A stretch of 64,000 nucleotides of DNA from JANXUC01 sp964619065. GTDB lineage: Bacteria > Acidobacteriota > Terriglobia > Terriglobales > Acidobacteriaceae. Positions 16,551 to 26,243 of the stretch are shown here, in pieces. The stretch spans positions 8,502-72,501 of the forward strand of contig CAZUCC010000019.1 in NCBI GenBank assembly GCA_964619065.1, written 5' to 3'. The translations under genes were made by a program, and so were the position numbers. The notes under the pieces are model-generated. The model worked only from the letters and a program-made list of their open reading frames with translations. It was not told the DNA's origin and searched no databases. Numbering within the stretch: the stretch's first letter is position 1; every line of letters starts with the position of its first letter.

Positions 16551-17684
16551 TTATCGTCCCAACTTCACAGTGTCTGAACGTGCCAGCAGAGCGCCACGGT
16601 CATCGATGACATAAATGTTTGCCACCGCATTGCCGCGCATGTGTAGCGAGTTACTGGCTACGGGGAATGTGATCAGAGTGACGTCCGAGGTGCAGCCGGT
16701 AAGCTGCCGCCACTCGGACGGCGGCTCTTTTGCCGCGATCGGTGCCGTGCGGCCAGTTCGTACTTGCAGGATTACCTCGACCGCCCCGCTCAAATTGCTG
16801 CACCGCAGCGGAACGCGAATCTCGATATCATTATCGCTGCGTTTTTTCGTGCTGAGTTCACCTGCAGAGACTAACACGGGTGGATTACCCCCTGGAGAGG
16901 CGTAGGCTTCGGGCCAAAGCCGCTCGTACTCGTGTCCGGCGGCCCAATAGGCCTTGCGGAGGGTCTCTTCGCGGGAAAGCCATTGCGGATGGAGTGGGTC
17001 TGCTGTAGGCAGAGCTTCTCCTGCATGGGCGCGAAGCAAGTGATGGAGCGAGAACATGAAATCCGGATGATATCCGGCGCGCGCCATCAGCATGAGCCCA
17101 TATGCGTCAGCGTCGGTTTCCATCGATTGCGAGAATTGCGATGCCATTCGAGCCCGGCTTATGGGATCCGTCCATGTACCTGAACTGGTGACATCTTCAA
17201 GCCCCACGACAGAAACGCTCTCGTTCCGCAAGGACTGTTCATGAAGATAGCGGCGTGCCCAATCACGGTGCAGGATATGCGCGACTTCATGGGCGAGAGC
17301 CGCGGCCCAGAGTCCGCGTCGCGTGCCGATGAGTTGAGCGAGCGAACGATCGACATAGACCGTGCCATCCGGTGAGGAGAAAGCGTTGGGCTCTCCCGGC
17401 TGCTTGGTGATACGCAACTCCCACGAGAAGGATGCTGGCTTGTCTTTAGGAGCCGCTTGCTGAACAAGTCTCTGCAAGATTTGTGTTCCGCATATGTAAA
17501 TTCCTTTGGGTTCTTCGCTTTCGTGGAGCAGTTCCGGACGAATCCGTGCAGCAACCTGGCGGTCGAGTTTGAAGTTGGATGGAACATCCACAGAGGAAGG
17601 CATCTGGGCATGCGCCGAGGCTGCAAGGAGTGAGCAGAGAAGCGCAAAACTCGGACGAAGAAGCGGATTCACCGTGGAAAACAC
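16551..17684 (-). CDS. Secreted M48-family metalloprotease
   Basis: A 377-residue protein with a signal peptide (PLLRPSFALLCSLLAASAHA, cleavage near residue 26). The zinc site HEVAH lies in AAALAHEVAHILHRDWARR, and the third ligand glutamate is in METDADAYGLMLMARAGY, as in M48 peptidases of the periplasmic YggG/LoiP or BepA type. There is no TPR region; the last 110 residues are beta-rich and unassigned. The start is GTG at 17684, set by a near-perfect AAGGAGGTG 4-6 bases upstream. It is convergent with ilvA (14-base gap) and has no operon partner. A role in outer-membrane protein quality control is inferred from the family. Confidence 0.88.
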   Translation of the reverse strand: MFSTVNPLLRPSFALLCSLLAASAHAQMPSSVDVPSNFKLDRQVAARIRPELLHESEEPKGIYICGTQILQRLVQQAAPKDKPASFSWELRITKQPGEPNAFSSPDGTVYVDRSLAQLIGTRRGLWAAALAHEVAHILHRDWARRYLHEQSLRNESVSVVGLEDVTSSGTWTDPISRARMASQFSQSMETDADAYGLMLMARAGYHPDFMFSLHHLLRAHAGEALPTADPLHPQWLSREETLRKAYWAAGHEYERLWPEAYASPGGNPPVLVSAGELSTKKRSDNDIEIRVPLRCSNLSGAVEVILQVRTGRTAPIAAKEPPSEWRQLTGCTSDVTLITFPVASNSLHMRGNAVANIYVIDDRGALLARSDTVKLGR

Positions 17685-17786
17685 GGGCCACCTCCTTTGG
17701 AAGCGCCCCTTTCTGACGATTGTAACACTACATTAACAATTCATTCGCTTTATTATCGCCAGAATTGCCACAAAGTTGCGAAGAAC

Positions 17787-18623
17787 TTAGTCGTTTCGTT
17801 GGTGCAGGTAGGACGTGAGCGCATGCCGCCAATCCGGGAGTTCGATTCGGTGCTCACGAAGGCTACGATCGGAGAGAACGGAATAAGCAGGGCGGTTTGC
17901 GGTGCGGGGAAACTCCGCTGTGCCAATCGGTAGTACGTTGGTCGACGGACTCTTCACGGCCAGAATGGCACGAGCGAATTCGAACCAGGAACAGCTGCCG
18001 CGGTTGGTTACATGCACAATTCCATGTGCCCAGTTACGAATAAGTTCAGCAATGGCATGGGCCAAATCAACTGTGTATGTGGGGCATCCGCGCTGGTCGT
18101 CGACCACGCGAAGCTCAGGCTGCGTTTTTGCGAGCCGCAGTATGGTGTCTGGAAAACACTTCCCGCCCCGGCCGTAAAGCCATGAGGTCCGGACGATACA
18201 ACAATTCGGGACGATCTCCAGCAATCGACATTCAGCTTCCGCTTTCGAGCGGCCATAGACGTTGATGGGGTTGCGCGGGTCGTCCGTTTCGTAGGGAGTG
18301 CGCTTTTCTCCATCGAAAACGTAATCGCTGCTGATAAAGAGGAGGCGCGATCCGATCTGCGCCGCTGCCTGCGCCACGTGCACCGCGCCATCACGATTTA
18401 CGGTGAACGCGCGTTCCGAATTGGTTTCACATCCGTCAACATCGGTGTAGGCGGCTGAGAGGATGATCCAATCCGCGTGAGTTGTTTGTACCGCTTCCAG
18501 AACCCGTTGCGCATCGCGCAGGTCAGCGTCGCGCGATCCGAGTCCGGTCACCTGATGATCCGCGAAAGCCGATACCAGGTCCTTGCCCAGCATTCCGGTG
18601 GCGCCGAAAATGAGGATGCGCAT
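17787..18623 (-). CDS. rfbD: dTDP-4-dehydrorhamnose reductase
   Basis: A 278-residue short-chain reductase that completes dTDP-L-rhamnose. It shows the nucleotide-binding GATGMLGKDL at the N-terminus, LSAAYTDVDGCE, the catalytic pair YGRSK (Tyr and Lys), and PTYTVDLAHAI in the sugar-binding part. The ATG lies one base after the rfbC stop, so translation is coupled. It is the last gene of the minus-strand exopolysaccharide locus. Confidence 0.95.
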   Translation of the reverse strand: MRILIFGATGMLGKDLVSAFADHQVTGLGSRDADLRDAQRVLEAVQTTHADWIILSAAYTDVDGCETNSERAFTVNRDGAVHVAQAAAQIGSRLLFISSDYVFDGEKRTPYETDDPRNPINVYGRSKAEAECRLLEIVPNCCIVRTSWLYGRGGKCFPDTILRLAKTQPELRVVDDQRGCPTYTVDLAHAIAELIRNWAHGIVHVTNRGSCSWFEFARAILAVKSPSTNVLPIGTAEFPRTANRPAYSVLSDRSLREHRIELPDWRHALTSYLHQRND

Positions 18624-18624
18624 A

Positions 18625-19167
18625 CTACTCGAATGTTTCCGCGTCGTGAAGACGGCGACCTTGCTGGTCTTTCGGCGAAAGAATCGGGGGTCCGTCGAGT
18701 TGCCAGTCGATCTTGAGGTCGGGATCGTCCCAGGCTAGCGTGCGCTCGTCGGGGAAAGAATAGAAGTCCGTAGTCTTGTACATCACATGGGCCGTCTCTG
18801 AAACCACGCGAAAGCCGTGAGCGAATCCAGCTGGAATCCACGCCATGCGCTTGTTGTCGCCGGACAGCATAAACGTTTCTGCCCGCCCGAAAGTAGGGGA
18901 GTCACGCCGGAGATCGACCGCGGCGTCCAAGATCGCACCGGCAATCACGCGAATCAGTTTGCCTTGCGGCTGCCGCACTTGATAATGCAAACCGCGAAGA
19001 GTGTTGCGCACAGAAAAGGAATGATTATCCTGCACAAACTCTTCCTGAATGCCGGCCTCGGCGAATTTCCGCCGGTTGTAGCTCTCCAAAAAGAAGCCGC
19101 GGTCGTCGCCAAAAACCTGCGGCTCCAGCAGTAAAACGCCAGCGAGAGATGTGGGCAGGGCTTTCAT
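18625..19167 (-). CDS. rfbC: dTDP-4-dehydrorhamnose 3,5-epimerase
   Basis: A 180-residue cupin enzyme that epimerises C3 and C5 of dTDP-4-keto-6-deoxyglucose. FGDDRGFFLESYN opens the family core; VQDNHSFSVRNTLRGLHYQ contains the catalytic His; AWIPAGFAHGFRV and YKTTDFYS are the other conserved blocks. The start is taken at ATG 19167 (MKALPTSLAGVLL), seven bases after the rfbA stop, instead of an upstream non-ATG start that adds 19 residues of non-family sequence. It belongs to the rfbBACD set. Confidence 0.95.
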   Translation of the reverse strand: MKALPTSLAGVLLLEPQVFGDDRGFFLESYNRRKFAEAGIQEEFVQDNHSFSVRNTLRGLHYQVRQPQGKLIRVIAGAILDAAVDLRRDSPTFGRAETFMLSGDNKRMAWIPAGFAHGFRVVSETAHVMYKTTDFYSFPDERTLAWDDPDLKIDWQLDGPPILSPKDQQGRRLHDAETFE

Positions 19168-19174
19168 ACGAGGA

Positions 19175-20071
19175 TCAGAATACCCGCTCGTTGAGCAACT
19201 GTAGAAGGTATTCGCCGTAGCCATTCTTGATGCTGAAGCCCAGCTGTTCCAATTGCTGCGCGGAAATATATCCGTAGCGGTAGGCGATTTCTTCCGGGCA
19301 GGAGACTTTAAGCCCCTGGCGGCGTTCGATAGTCTGGATGAACATGGACGCTTCCAGCATGGAGTCGTGTGTTCCAGTATCTAGCCAAGCCATGCCACGG
19401 CCCATCACCTGTACGTTCAATTGTCCGCGATCGAGGTAAGCGCGGTTTACGTCGGTGATTTCCAGTTCACCGCGGCCAGAGGGCCTCAAAGATTTGGCAA
19501 TCTCCACAACTTGTGGATCGTAAAAATACACTCCGGTCACGGCGTAGCGCGATTTGGGCTTGCCGGGTTTCTCCTCCAAGCTGATGGCACGGCCTGTGCT
19601 GTCGAACTCAACGACACCATAGCGCTCTGGATCGTGAACGGGACAGGCGAAAACACGGGCGCCTTGTACGGACTGGGCTGCCGCTAGCAGATACTTGGGA
19701 AGATCGTGGCCGTAGAAAATGTTGTCGCCCAAGACCAGACAGCTGGGCGATCCGGCAAGAAACTTCTCACCCACCAGAAAAGCTTGCGCGATCCCGCCAG
19801 GCTTTTCCTGAACCGCGTACTGCAAATCCAAACCGAACTGACTTCCGTCGCCGAGTAACTGCTCAAAGCGAGGCGTATCCTGCGGCGTCGAAATCAGAAG
19901 GATGTCGCGAATGCCAGCGAGCATCAACACGGACAGGGGATAGTAAATGAGAGGCTTGTCGTAGACGGGCAAAAGACTTTTGCACACAGCATGGGTGACG
20001 GGGTAGAGACGTGTGCCGGATCCGCCGGCAAGGAGAATGCCTTTGTAAGAGTTGCTGTGCGTTTGCGTCAT
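19175..20071 (-). CDS. rfbA: Glucose-1-phosphate thymidylyltransferase
   Basis: A 298-residue enzyme that makes dTDP-glucose from dTTP and glucose-1-phosphate. The nucleotidyl transfer motif GILLAGGSGTRLYPVT is at residues 11-26; KPLIYYPLSVLMLAGIRDIL, LGDNIFYGHDLP and WLDTGTHDSMLEAS are further family blocks. Length is standard. The gene is 47 bases downstream of rfbB. Confidence 0.96.
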   Translation of the reverse strand: MTQTHSNSYKGILLAGGSGTRLYPVTHAVCKSLLPVYDKPLIYYPLSVLMLAGIRDILLISTPQDTPRFEQLLGDGSQFGLDLQYAVQEKPGGIAQAFLVGEKFLAGSPSCLVLGDNIFYGHDLPKYLLAAAQSVQGARVFACPVHDPERYGVVEFDSTGRAISLEEKPGKPKSRYAVTGVYFYDPQVVEIAKSLRPSGRGELEITDVNRAYLDRGQLNVQVMGRGMAWLDTGTHDSMLEASMFIQTIERRQGLKVSCPEEIAYRYGYISAQQLEQLGFSIKNGYGEYLLQLLNERVF

Positions 20072-20118
20072 CGTGTCGGCATCTCAGGTCGAGGCTACTG
20101 GCGAAGCGATGTTCCAGA

Positions 20119-21186
20119 TCAGAGTGCGTACTGTTTCGAAATCCACTCCCGATAAGCTCCAGTTATAATGTTCCTCACCCAGCCCTCATGGTCAAGATAC
20201 CATTGCACGGTCTTGCGCAACCCGCTGGCAAAGTTTTCCCTGGGGCGCCAGCCCAGTTCGCGCTCGATCTTGCGTGCATCGATCGCATAGCGCCGATCGT
20301 GCCCCGGCCTGTCTTGAACGAAGCGAATCAGGCCGCGATGCGGGACTACAGGATCGTTTGGGCACAGCTCGTCGAGCACTGAGCAAAGCGTTTCGACGAC
20401 ATCGAGATTCTTCTGCTCGCTCCACCCGCCGACGTTATAGGTTTCTCCAACTCGCCCACGAGTGAGTACTGTGCGGATCGCCTCGCAGTGATCGTCCACG
20501 AACAGCCAGTCGCGCACATTCTGCCCATCTCCATAGACAGGCAACGGCTCGCCGGCGCGGGCGTTGAGAATCATAAGAGGGATCAGTTTCTCGGGAAACT
20601 GCCGCGGTCCGTAGTTATTGGAGCAGTTCGTGGTGAGCGTAGGTAAGCCGTAGGTGCGGTGATAGGCGCGGACAAGATGATCGGCACCCGCCTTCGATGC
20701 TGAGTACGGGCTATTGGGTGCGTACGCTGTCGTCTCGCTGAACGCAGCGTCCTGCGGGCCCAGCGAGCCGTACACTTCATCGGTGGAAACGTGCAAAAAA
20801 CGAAAGCTCTCACGATTCGAGCCAGTCAGAGCAGACCAGTATGCGCGGGCCGTTTCGAGCAGTGTGAACGTGCCCGTGACGTTGGCGTGAATGAACTCAT
20901 CGGGGCCATGAATCGAACGATCGACATGGCTCTCAGCGGCGAAATGCAATAGAGCTTGCGGCTCGTGTTCGGTAAAGAGTCTTTGCACCAACTCGCGGTC
21001 GCAAATATCACCGCGCACGAAGTGATATTTGGAATTCTCAGCGACGGATGCCAGATTCTCGAGGTTGCCGGCGTAAGTCAGCCGGTCAAGATTCACAACG
21101 GCACCTGTCTCCCGCTCGAGCCACCGAAGGATGAAGTTCGACCCGATGAATCCAGCGCCGCCAGTAACGATAATCTTGTTTTGCAT
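20119..21186 (-). CDS. rfbB: dTDP-glucose 4,6-dehydratase
   Basis: A 355-residue extended short-chain dehydrogenase that converts dTDP-glucose to the 4-keto-6-deoxy sugar. It has VTGGAGFIGSNFI for NAD binding, FAAESHVDRSI, the active-site block STDEVYGSL, and YSASKAGADHLV with the catalytic Tyr and Lys. The start is taken at ATG 21186 (MQNKIIVTGG); the frame continues upstream to 21270 but those 28 residues are not family sequence. It is separated from the upstream beta-helix gene by 132 bases, so the rhamnose genes may have an internal promoter. Confidence 0.96.
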   Translation of the reverse strand: MQNKIIVTGGAGFIGSNFILRWLERETGAVVNLDRLTYAGNLENLASVAENSKYHFVRGDICDRELVQRLFTEHEPQALLHFAAESHVDRSIHGPDEFIHANVTGTFTLLETARAYWSALTGSNRESFRFLHVSTDEVYGSLGPQDAAFSETTAYAPNSPYSASKAGADHLVRAYHRTYGLPTLTTNCSNNYGPRQFPEKLIPLMILNARAGEPLPVYGDGQNVRDWLFVDDHCEAIRTVLTRGRVGETYNVGGWSEQKNLDVVETLCSVLDELCPNDPVVPHRGLIRFVQDRPGHDRRYAIDARKIERELGWRPRENFASGLRKTVQWYLDHEGWVRNIITGAYREWISKQYAL

Positions 21187-21318
21187 GAGGGGATGCGTGG
21201 CGCGAGAAGCGGTGCACTGCCGCGAACTGCGGCACCGAATCATCAGAACATTTTTCGCGTTCCCGCACAAGGGGGGCGACGCTCTTGGAGCGCGGAATTT
21301 CCAGTGATTCAGAAAAAT

Positions 21319-22527
21319 TTACTTTGCCGGATTCGGGGGCGTGACAACCAGATTATCTTCAATTCGAGCGGTGGAGGCCCCCTGAAGCACGATGGCAGGA
21401 AGCTTTTGTCCTGCGCCGTTGCCAGTTAAGCGGTTGCGCGAAGCCCAGTTTCCGTGGCGCTGGCCCGCGTCTTTGATCAGGATGCCTGATCCGTAGGCAA
21501 AATCGATCACGTTATCTTCAACTCCGGATTTCTGCACCCATAGCAACGCGATCCCAGCCGAGAGCTTGGCGCCCTGCCCACCGCGTGAGCAGCGATTTGC
21601 TTCCACGCGGACGTTGTACGTGGAATCCGGCATGTCTACGCTATGAACGACGATGTTGTATTCGCGGTCAAGGTCGGCGTCATTGTTACGAATCACGATG
21701 TCATGGCTGTCTTTGACGTCAATCGTATTTTCGCCATTGCCGCCCCCCTGGTTGTGAGTGATCTCACCGTACGCGGAGTGCCAAACAGTGATCGCATCTT
21801 CTCCCGCCGGTCCGAACGCGTTTCCGGCAATCTGGAAATGTTGGACGCCGCCAACCAGATAAACGCCCCAATTGTTCAAGCCTCGCGGATAGGGAATGAA
21901 ATGGTTTCTGAGAATGTGGAGCTCAAAAATGTTCCCCTTTCGGACGTTGGCGTAAATACCCGCAGAAATCTCGGAGGTAGGCATAGCCGCAGCTTCGGTT
22001 TGGACAAGGCAGTTCTGTAGAGTGATGTCCCGCACCGATGCGGACCAGGCATAGACACGCAAGCCTTCCAGGACGTGACGGAGTTCCAATCCGTCGTAGA
22101 CGATGTGGCTTTGCTCGTTATTGTCGATGGCGACATCACGAGTGCGCAGTTCTTCTGGAGGAGTTTTGGATGCTGGGCCGCTGCGGCCGCTTCTACCTTC
22201 GAGAACAGGCCGTGGACCAATGCCGTAGCTGGTGAAGATAATTGGCTGGTCTTGCGCACCAGAGACGGCTGGCCGGAGCTCTTCACGCCAAACTTCACCT
22301 GCGTGAAGGAACACTTTGTCTCCGGGCTGGAAATTGGCGTGGTTGACTCGCGCAATCGACTTCCAGGGAGCTTCGGGAGAAAGCCCAGTGTTGACGTCGT
22401 TTCCGGTCCGCCAACTCAGGTAGTAGTCGGTGGCATAGGCTCGGCTTAGTCCGCTGAGAAACCAAATTAGGAGCAAGAAGACACAGGCAGAGCGCCAGCA
22501 TCTGTGCGTCCTCGGCCTATGTGTCAT
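21319..22527 (-). CDS. Secreted right-handed beta-helix repeat protein
   Basis: A 402-residue protein with a signal peptide (SACVFLLLIWFLSGLSRAYA, cleavage near residue 32), then DYYLSWRTGNDVNTGLSPEAPWKSI, the usual beginning of exported parallel beta-helix carbohydrate-active proteins. Repeated short strand units (HIVYDGLELRHV, HFQIAGNAFGP, DIVIRNNDAD, NVRVEANRCSRGG, ARIEDNLVVTP) fill the rest. Such folds cut or epimerise uronate-containing polysaccharides, but I cannot assign a catalytic residue. Its ATG follows the stop of the double glycosyltransferase directly (TAGATG), so the two are co-translated. It probably trims or modifies the locus's own polymer outside the cytoplasm. Confidence 0.82.
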   Translation of the reverse strand: MTHRPRTHRCWRSACVFLLLIWFLSGLSRAYATDYYLSWRTGNDVNTGLSPEAPWKSIARVNHANFQPGDKVFLHAGEVWREELRPAVSGAQDQPIIFTSYGIGPRPVLEGRSGRSGPASKTPPEELRTRDVAIDNNEQSHIVYDGLELRHVLEGLRVYAWSASVRDITLQNCLVQTEAAAMPTSEISAGIYANVRKGNIFELHILRNHFIPYPRGLNNWGVYLVGGVQHFQIAGNAFGPAGEDAITVWHSAYGEITHNQGGGNGENTIDVKDSHDIVIRNNDADLDREYNIVVHSVDMPDSTYNVRVEANRCSRGGQGAKLSAGIALLWVQKSGVEDNVIDFAYGSGILIKDAGQRHGNWASRNRLTGNGAGQKLPAIVLQGASTARIEDNLVVTPPNPAK

Positions 22528-24969
22528 CTAGGCGGCACCGCGCTTCTGTTCGCGCGATGCGAACATTTTCAGTCGAAATCTCGTCGGGGCTGCGGGCGAG
22601 CTTGGCTGGGCTAACGTCTCCCGGTAAACGCGCTCAAGATCCCGCGCGACCTGAGGCCATAGATACGATTCTTGAATGCGGCGCTGGCCAGCGGCGCCTG
22701 CGCGCTTCCGGGTTTCCGAATCGGACAACAACAACTGCAACATACGGGCGAGGCCGGCTTCGCTACCTTGCGGAAAGGTGAACCCGACGTCATCCACTAA
22801 CTCACGGTTCTCCGGCACGTCGCTGGTCAGCACGCAAACACCGGCGCCCATGGCATCGAGCAGTGCCAGCGACAAGCCTTCCAAATCCGAGGGCAGCACG
22901 AACACAGCGGCGTTTGTGAGAAGTTCCTGCAGGGCGTCGCCGGATACCCAATCGAGAAATTGGACACGGTCACTCGTCCGTTGGCGCAGTTCCGCAACAT
23001 AGTTGTCGGTATAGCTGGAGCCTCCGGCCAGCACGAGCTTTGCGTCCGTGGAGATACTCTCAAAAGCACGTATCAGCAAATCGCAGTTTTTCTCGGGAGA
23101 GAATCGTCCTAAAAACAGAACGTAACGGTCCGCCTGGAGACCCCACGCCGCCAAGTGAAGTCCATGAGCGCGCCGTGCCAGCGCGGTTCCATTGGGAACA
23201 AACGCAGCGTCCACTGCATAGATATGGCGAAAATACTCCTGCAGGGTACGGGAAACCACGATGGTTCGGTTCGGCAGAGCCGCTGCAGCCCACTCACCGA
23301 GCCGCAGAACAGCGGAAGCTATCCGGCCCCACTTCTTACGCCGCCAGTCCAAGCCTTGCACGGTGACGACGGTGCGGGCTCCAAAGAGACGCGGAATATA
23401 GGAAAACAGTGCTGGCCCGAGCGTGTGGTAGTGCACAACGTCGTACTTTTCACGGCAGGCGTGGAGCGTGCTGAGGAAGGTGTGGAGCAGCGTGTCCAAG
23501 TGCTTCGTGCGCAGCGTGGGGAGGCGCACAAGACGCATGTTTCGAAAATGAGATTGTTTGGGAGTGAAGTAAGTGCGGCAGTATAAGGTGACATCGTGTC
23601 CCAGTTCGGCGAGACGGCTACCTGCTTCTTCGTAGTAAGTTTCGATGCCGCTGTATCGAGAGATCACGCCGCGACCTCCGATGAAGGCAACACGCAGACG
23701 CGACGTTGAGGCTGCCGTAGTGCGGCTGGCAGGAGCTCTCTTCGCTGTTGCCAGCTTTTTGTAGATCTCCATAAGTATTTCGTAGTGCAGTTTGGGAGAA
23801 TGATGCTGACGGACCATTTCGAGACCGGCTTCTCCCATCGCTTTCGCTAGCACCGGGCGCGTGTGGAGAAAGGAAATGGCGGTCACCAACTGCTCGATAT
23901 TTCCCACTTGGTAGAGAACGCCGGTCTCGCCTTTCCGAATGAGTTCGCGGCGGGAGCCCAGGTCGGTTGCAAGGACCGGCCTCCCCTGCGCGTAGCTTTC
24001 CAAAATCGTTTTTCCGAGAGTTTCGTAGGCATGCGAGGGGAGCACGGTGAAGCAGGATTCCGCAATCAGCCGATTCAGCCGTTCCCCTTTCACGTGGCCA
24101 AGAAACTCAACATTTCGCAAATCCATCTGGCGAGCTTGGGCCTCGAGCTCCCTGCGCTGGGGTCCATCGCCGGCGATGAGCAGACGGATGCCGGGAATCA
24201 TCCGCATGGCCTGCAGCAAGTCAGCGACGCCTTTCTCAGGGGAAAGACGCCCGAAGTAGAGAACGGGTGCGTTGGCGGCGGGAGCGGGTGGAGGCTCCGC
24301 GGGCGTGCGCTGGAAGTGCGGCAAGACCTCGATTTTTTGCGGGCTCCATCCGTTCTCCACCATTTTGTCGCGGACAAATTTTGTGGGCGCGAGGAGCATA
24401 TCCACGCAGGCCGGGTAGGTCCTGAGCCACCTGTGGACATAGGCTTCAGTTGCAAGTACGGCGGCTGAGGAGCGGCCTCCGAAATAACATCCCTCGGACA
24501 CAACATTCCAGAAATGTCCCTTGGCGCATCGCTCGCAGGGTTCACCGTGCGAAACCATGTTGTAGGTCGGGCACAACATCTTGAAGTCGTTGACGTGGTA
24601 GATCACGGGCACGCCCTGCTGGCGCAGCTCCCAAAGGATGGACGGCGAAAGATGGTGGTAAATGTTGCGCACGTGAGCGAGTTGCGGCCGAAAGTCCCGG
24701 ATGAGGCGACGAATTCGCGACCGAGCGTCCGGGCTATAGATCGCGTGCGCCGCCAGACGAAGGCGTTTTAGAGGATTGCTCCCCGGACGTTGGAAATCAA
24801 TGGGCGGAACGGCGTACTTGTCGTGCGGCGTCGATGCTCCCCGGTCGTTAGCCATGGAGAAGAGCGCAGTTTCGTTTCCTTCCTGGCGTACCAGCCGCAT
24901 CAGGTCGAGGAGATACACCTCAGTGCCGGAAAATTCAAAATTGTACTTGTTGCAATAAAGAATCCGCAT
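22528..24969 (-). CDS. Two-domain GT4 glycosyltransferase fusion
   Basis: An 813-residue protein with two complete GT-B, GT4-type enzymes in tandem. The first unit (residues 1 to about 420) opens NKYNFEFSGTEVYLLDLM, and has VLYFGRLSPEKGVADLLQAM and the EX7E region PSHAYETLGKTILESYAQG. After a Pro/Ala/Thr-rich linker (PASRTTAASTSR) the second unit (about 430-800) opens VAFIGGRGVISRYSGIETYYEE, with VLFLGRFSPEKNCDLLI and PSDLEGLSLALLDAMGAG. Each unit has its own donor-binding site, so one polypeptide may add two sugars in turn. The start overlaps the upstream GT4 gene by 35 bases. Donors and linkages cannot be read from sequence. Confidence 0.9.
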   Translation of the reverse strand: MRILYCNKYNFEFSGTEVYLLDLMRLVRQEGNETALFSMANDRGASTPHDKYAVPPIDFQRPGSNPLKRLRLAAHAIYSPDARSRIRRLIRDFRPQLAHVRNIYHHLSPSILWELRQQGVPVIYHVNDFKMLCPTYNMVSHGEPCERCAKGHFWNVVSEGCYFGGRSSAAVLATEAYVHRWLRTYPACVDMLLAPTKFVRDKMVENGWSPQKIEVLPHFQRTPAEPPPAPAANAPVLYFGRLSPEKGVADLLQAMRMIPGIRLLIAGDGPQRRELEAQARQMDLRNVEFLGHVKGERLNRLIAESCFTVLPSHAYETLGKTILESYAQGRPVLATDLGSRRELIRKGETGVLYQVGNIEQLVTAISFLHTRPVLAKAMGEAGLEMVRQHHSPKLHYEILMEIYKKLATAKRAPASRTTAASTSRLRVAFIGGRGVISRYSGIETYYEEAGSRLAELGHDVTLYCRTYFTPKQSHFRNMRLVRLPTLRTKHLDTLLHTFLSTLHACREKYDVVHYHTLGPALFSYIPRLFGARTVVTVQGLDWRRKKWGRIASAVLRLGEWAAAALPNRTIVVSRTLQEYFRHIYAVDAAFVPNGTALARRAHGLHLAAWGLQADRYVLFLGRFSPEKNCDLLIRAFESISTDAKLVLAGGSSYTDNYVAELRQRTSDRVQFLDWVSGDALQELLTNAAVFVLPSDLEGLSLALLDAMGAGVCVLTSDVPENRELVDDVGFTFPQGSEAGLARMLQLLLSDSETRKRAGAAGQRRIQESYLWPQVARDLERVYRETLAQPSSPAAPTRFRLKMFASREQKRGAA

Positions 24970-26215
24970 CCGCGCCTTGCTGCGATCCTAGAATCCGCTC
25001 TAGGAACACATCGCCAAATTGATGGAGATTAGTGTCCCGATTGAAAAAAGTGCGCACGTGGTCGTGCGCCGCTTTGCAAATGGGCCTCAGGGCTGAATCA
25101 GCTCGCCGAATCATATCCACGTGATCAACCAAATCGGTGATGGAGCCAGGCCGGTATAGGAAGCCCGTTTTTCCATCGACAATCAGTTCCGGAATCCCAG
25201 TGATAGCGGGTGCGAGAACCGGACGTCCGAGGGCCATGGCTTCCATCAGCGTGAGCGGAATCCCTTCGCTTTGGCTGGTGAGGACCACAAGGTCTGCCTC
25301 GCGATACAAAGTGCCGAGACGGTTCCTGGAAACGTGGCCGAGAAGCTGGATTTCCTCGGTGAGCTGCAGCCTGCGAATGAGCTCCTGCAGCCGACTGCGT
25401 TCCGGGCCATCACCGGCGATCTGGCAAAGAACCCTGACGCCCAATGCCTTGAGCACTGCGCAAGCGCGGACCAGGAAAGCATGATCCTTGACGAAATGCA
25501 ATCGACCGACGGTCAATAGGGTGAAAGGATGTCCCCTGCTGCGGCTTGGGCCTTCGCTAGGTTGTGCAAAGGGAACGTGGACTCCCATCCGCTGCACTAC
25601 CACACGGCTGGGGTTGATTTGGGGATACCGCTGCAACAAGTAGCGCCGATTGTATTCCGATACGGTGAAGCAAACCGCGCAGTGTTGCAGTTTGACATCT
25701 AGAAATGTGGGCCGCAGCAGCAGGTCTGAGCCATGCAGCGTCAAGCTGTAGGGAATGTCGAGCAGCCTGGCAGCCACCATGCCGATCCATGCCGCCAGGT
25801 AGCCGTGGTGTACATGGATGTGCCGCATGTTTTTGCCTCTTAGCTGCAAGGCGAGCCGGGCGCCGAGAACTGTATGGACCAGTCCACGGGCGCGTTGACC
25901 CCATGATTCATTGCCGGTCCATAAAAGCCGCTCGACAAGATCCTTCAACTTTGCCGAGTGTGTAAAACAGAGCGAGAGAGCACGCAGCAGCAACCAGGGC
26001 CGCCAGGTGAAAACCGTTAAGACGTCGTGCTCTGCCGACTTACCGAATGTAGATGGCGTGTTGGTTCGCCACACGCTGCAGGGCGCGATGTGCATGCCCC
26101 GCCTCTGGAGTTCGTCAATCTCGTCACCAACGTAAGGTTCCACAGTTGCGGGGAACGAATTGGAGAGATAGACGACTTCCGTTTGGTTGAGGTTGTTTGG
26201 TTCTGTAACTGGCAT
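24935..26215 (-). CDS. GT4 family glycosyltransferase
   Basis: A 426-residue GT-B fold enzyme. The N-terminal acceptor domain shows SNSFPATVEPYVGDEIDEL and HIHVHHGYLAAWIGMVAARL with YSLTLHGSDLLLRP; the C-terminal donor domain has LLTVGRLHFVKDHAFLVRAC and the EX7E region SQSEGIPLTLMEAMALGRP. This resembles colanic-acid type (WcaL-like) transferases. It is the first transferase gene after the heparinase-fold gene and overlaps the next transferase by 35 bases. Sugar specificity is not visible. Confidence 0.92.
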   Translation of the reverse strand: MPVTEPNNLNQTEVVYLSNSFPATVEPYVGDEIDELQRRGMHIAPCSVWRTNTPSTFGKSAEHDVLTVFTWRPWLLLRALSLCFTHSAKLKDLVERLLWTGNESWGQRARGLVHTVLGARLALQLRGKNMRHIHVHHGYLAAWIGMVAARLLDIPYSLTLHGSDLLLRPTFLDVKLQHCAVCFTVSEYNRRYLLQRYPQINPSRVVVQRMGVHVPFAQPSEGPSRSRGHPFTLLTVGRLHFVKDHAFLVRACAVLKALGVRVLCQIAGDGPERSRLQELIRRLQLTEEIQLLGHVSRNRLGTLYREADLVVLTSQSEGIPLTLMEAMALGRPVLAPAITGIPELIVDGKTGFLYRPGSITDLVDHVDMIRRADSALRPICKAAHDHVRTFFNRDTNLHQFGDVFLERILGSQQGADADSLLQQVQF

Positions 26216-26243
26216 GATTCGTGCTTTCTCTGATGCAACGCGC

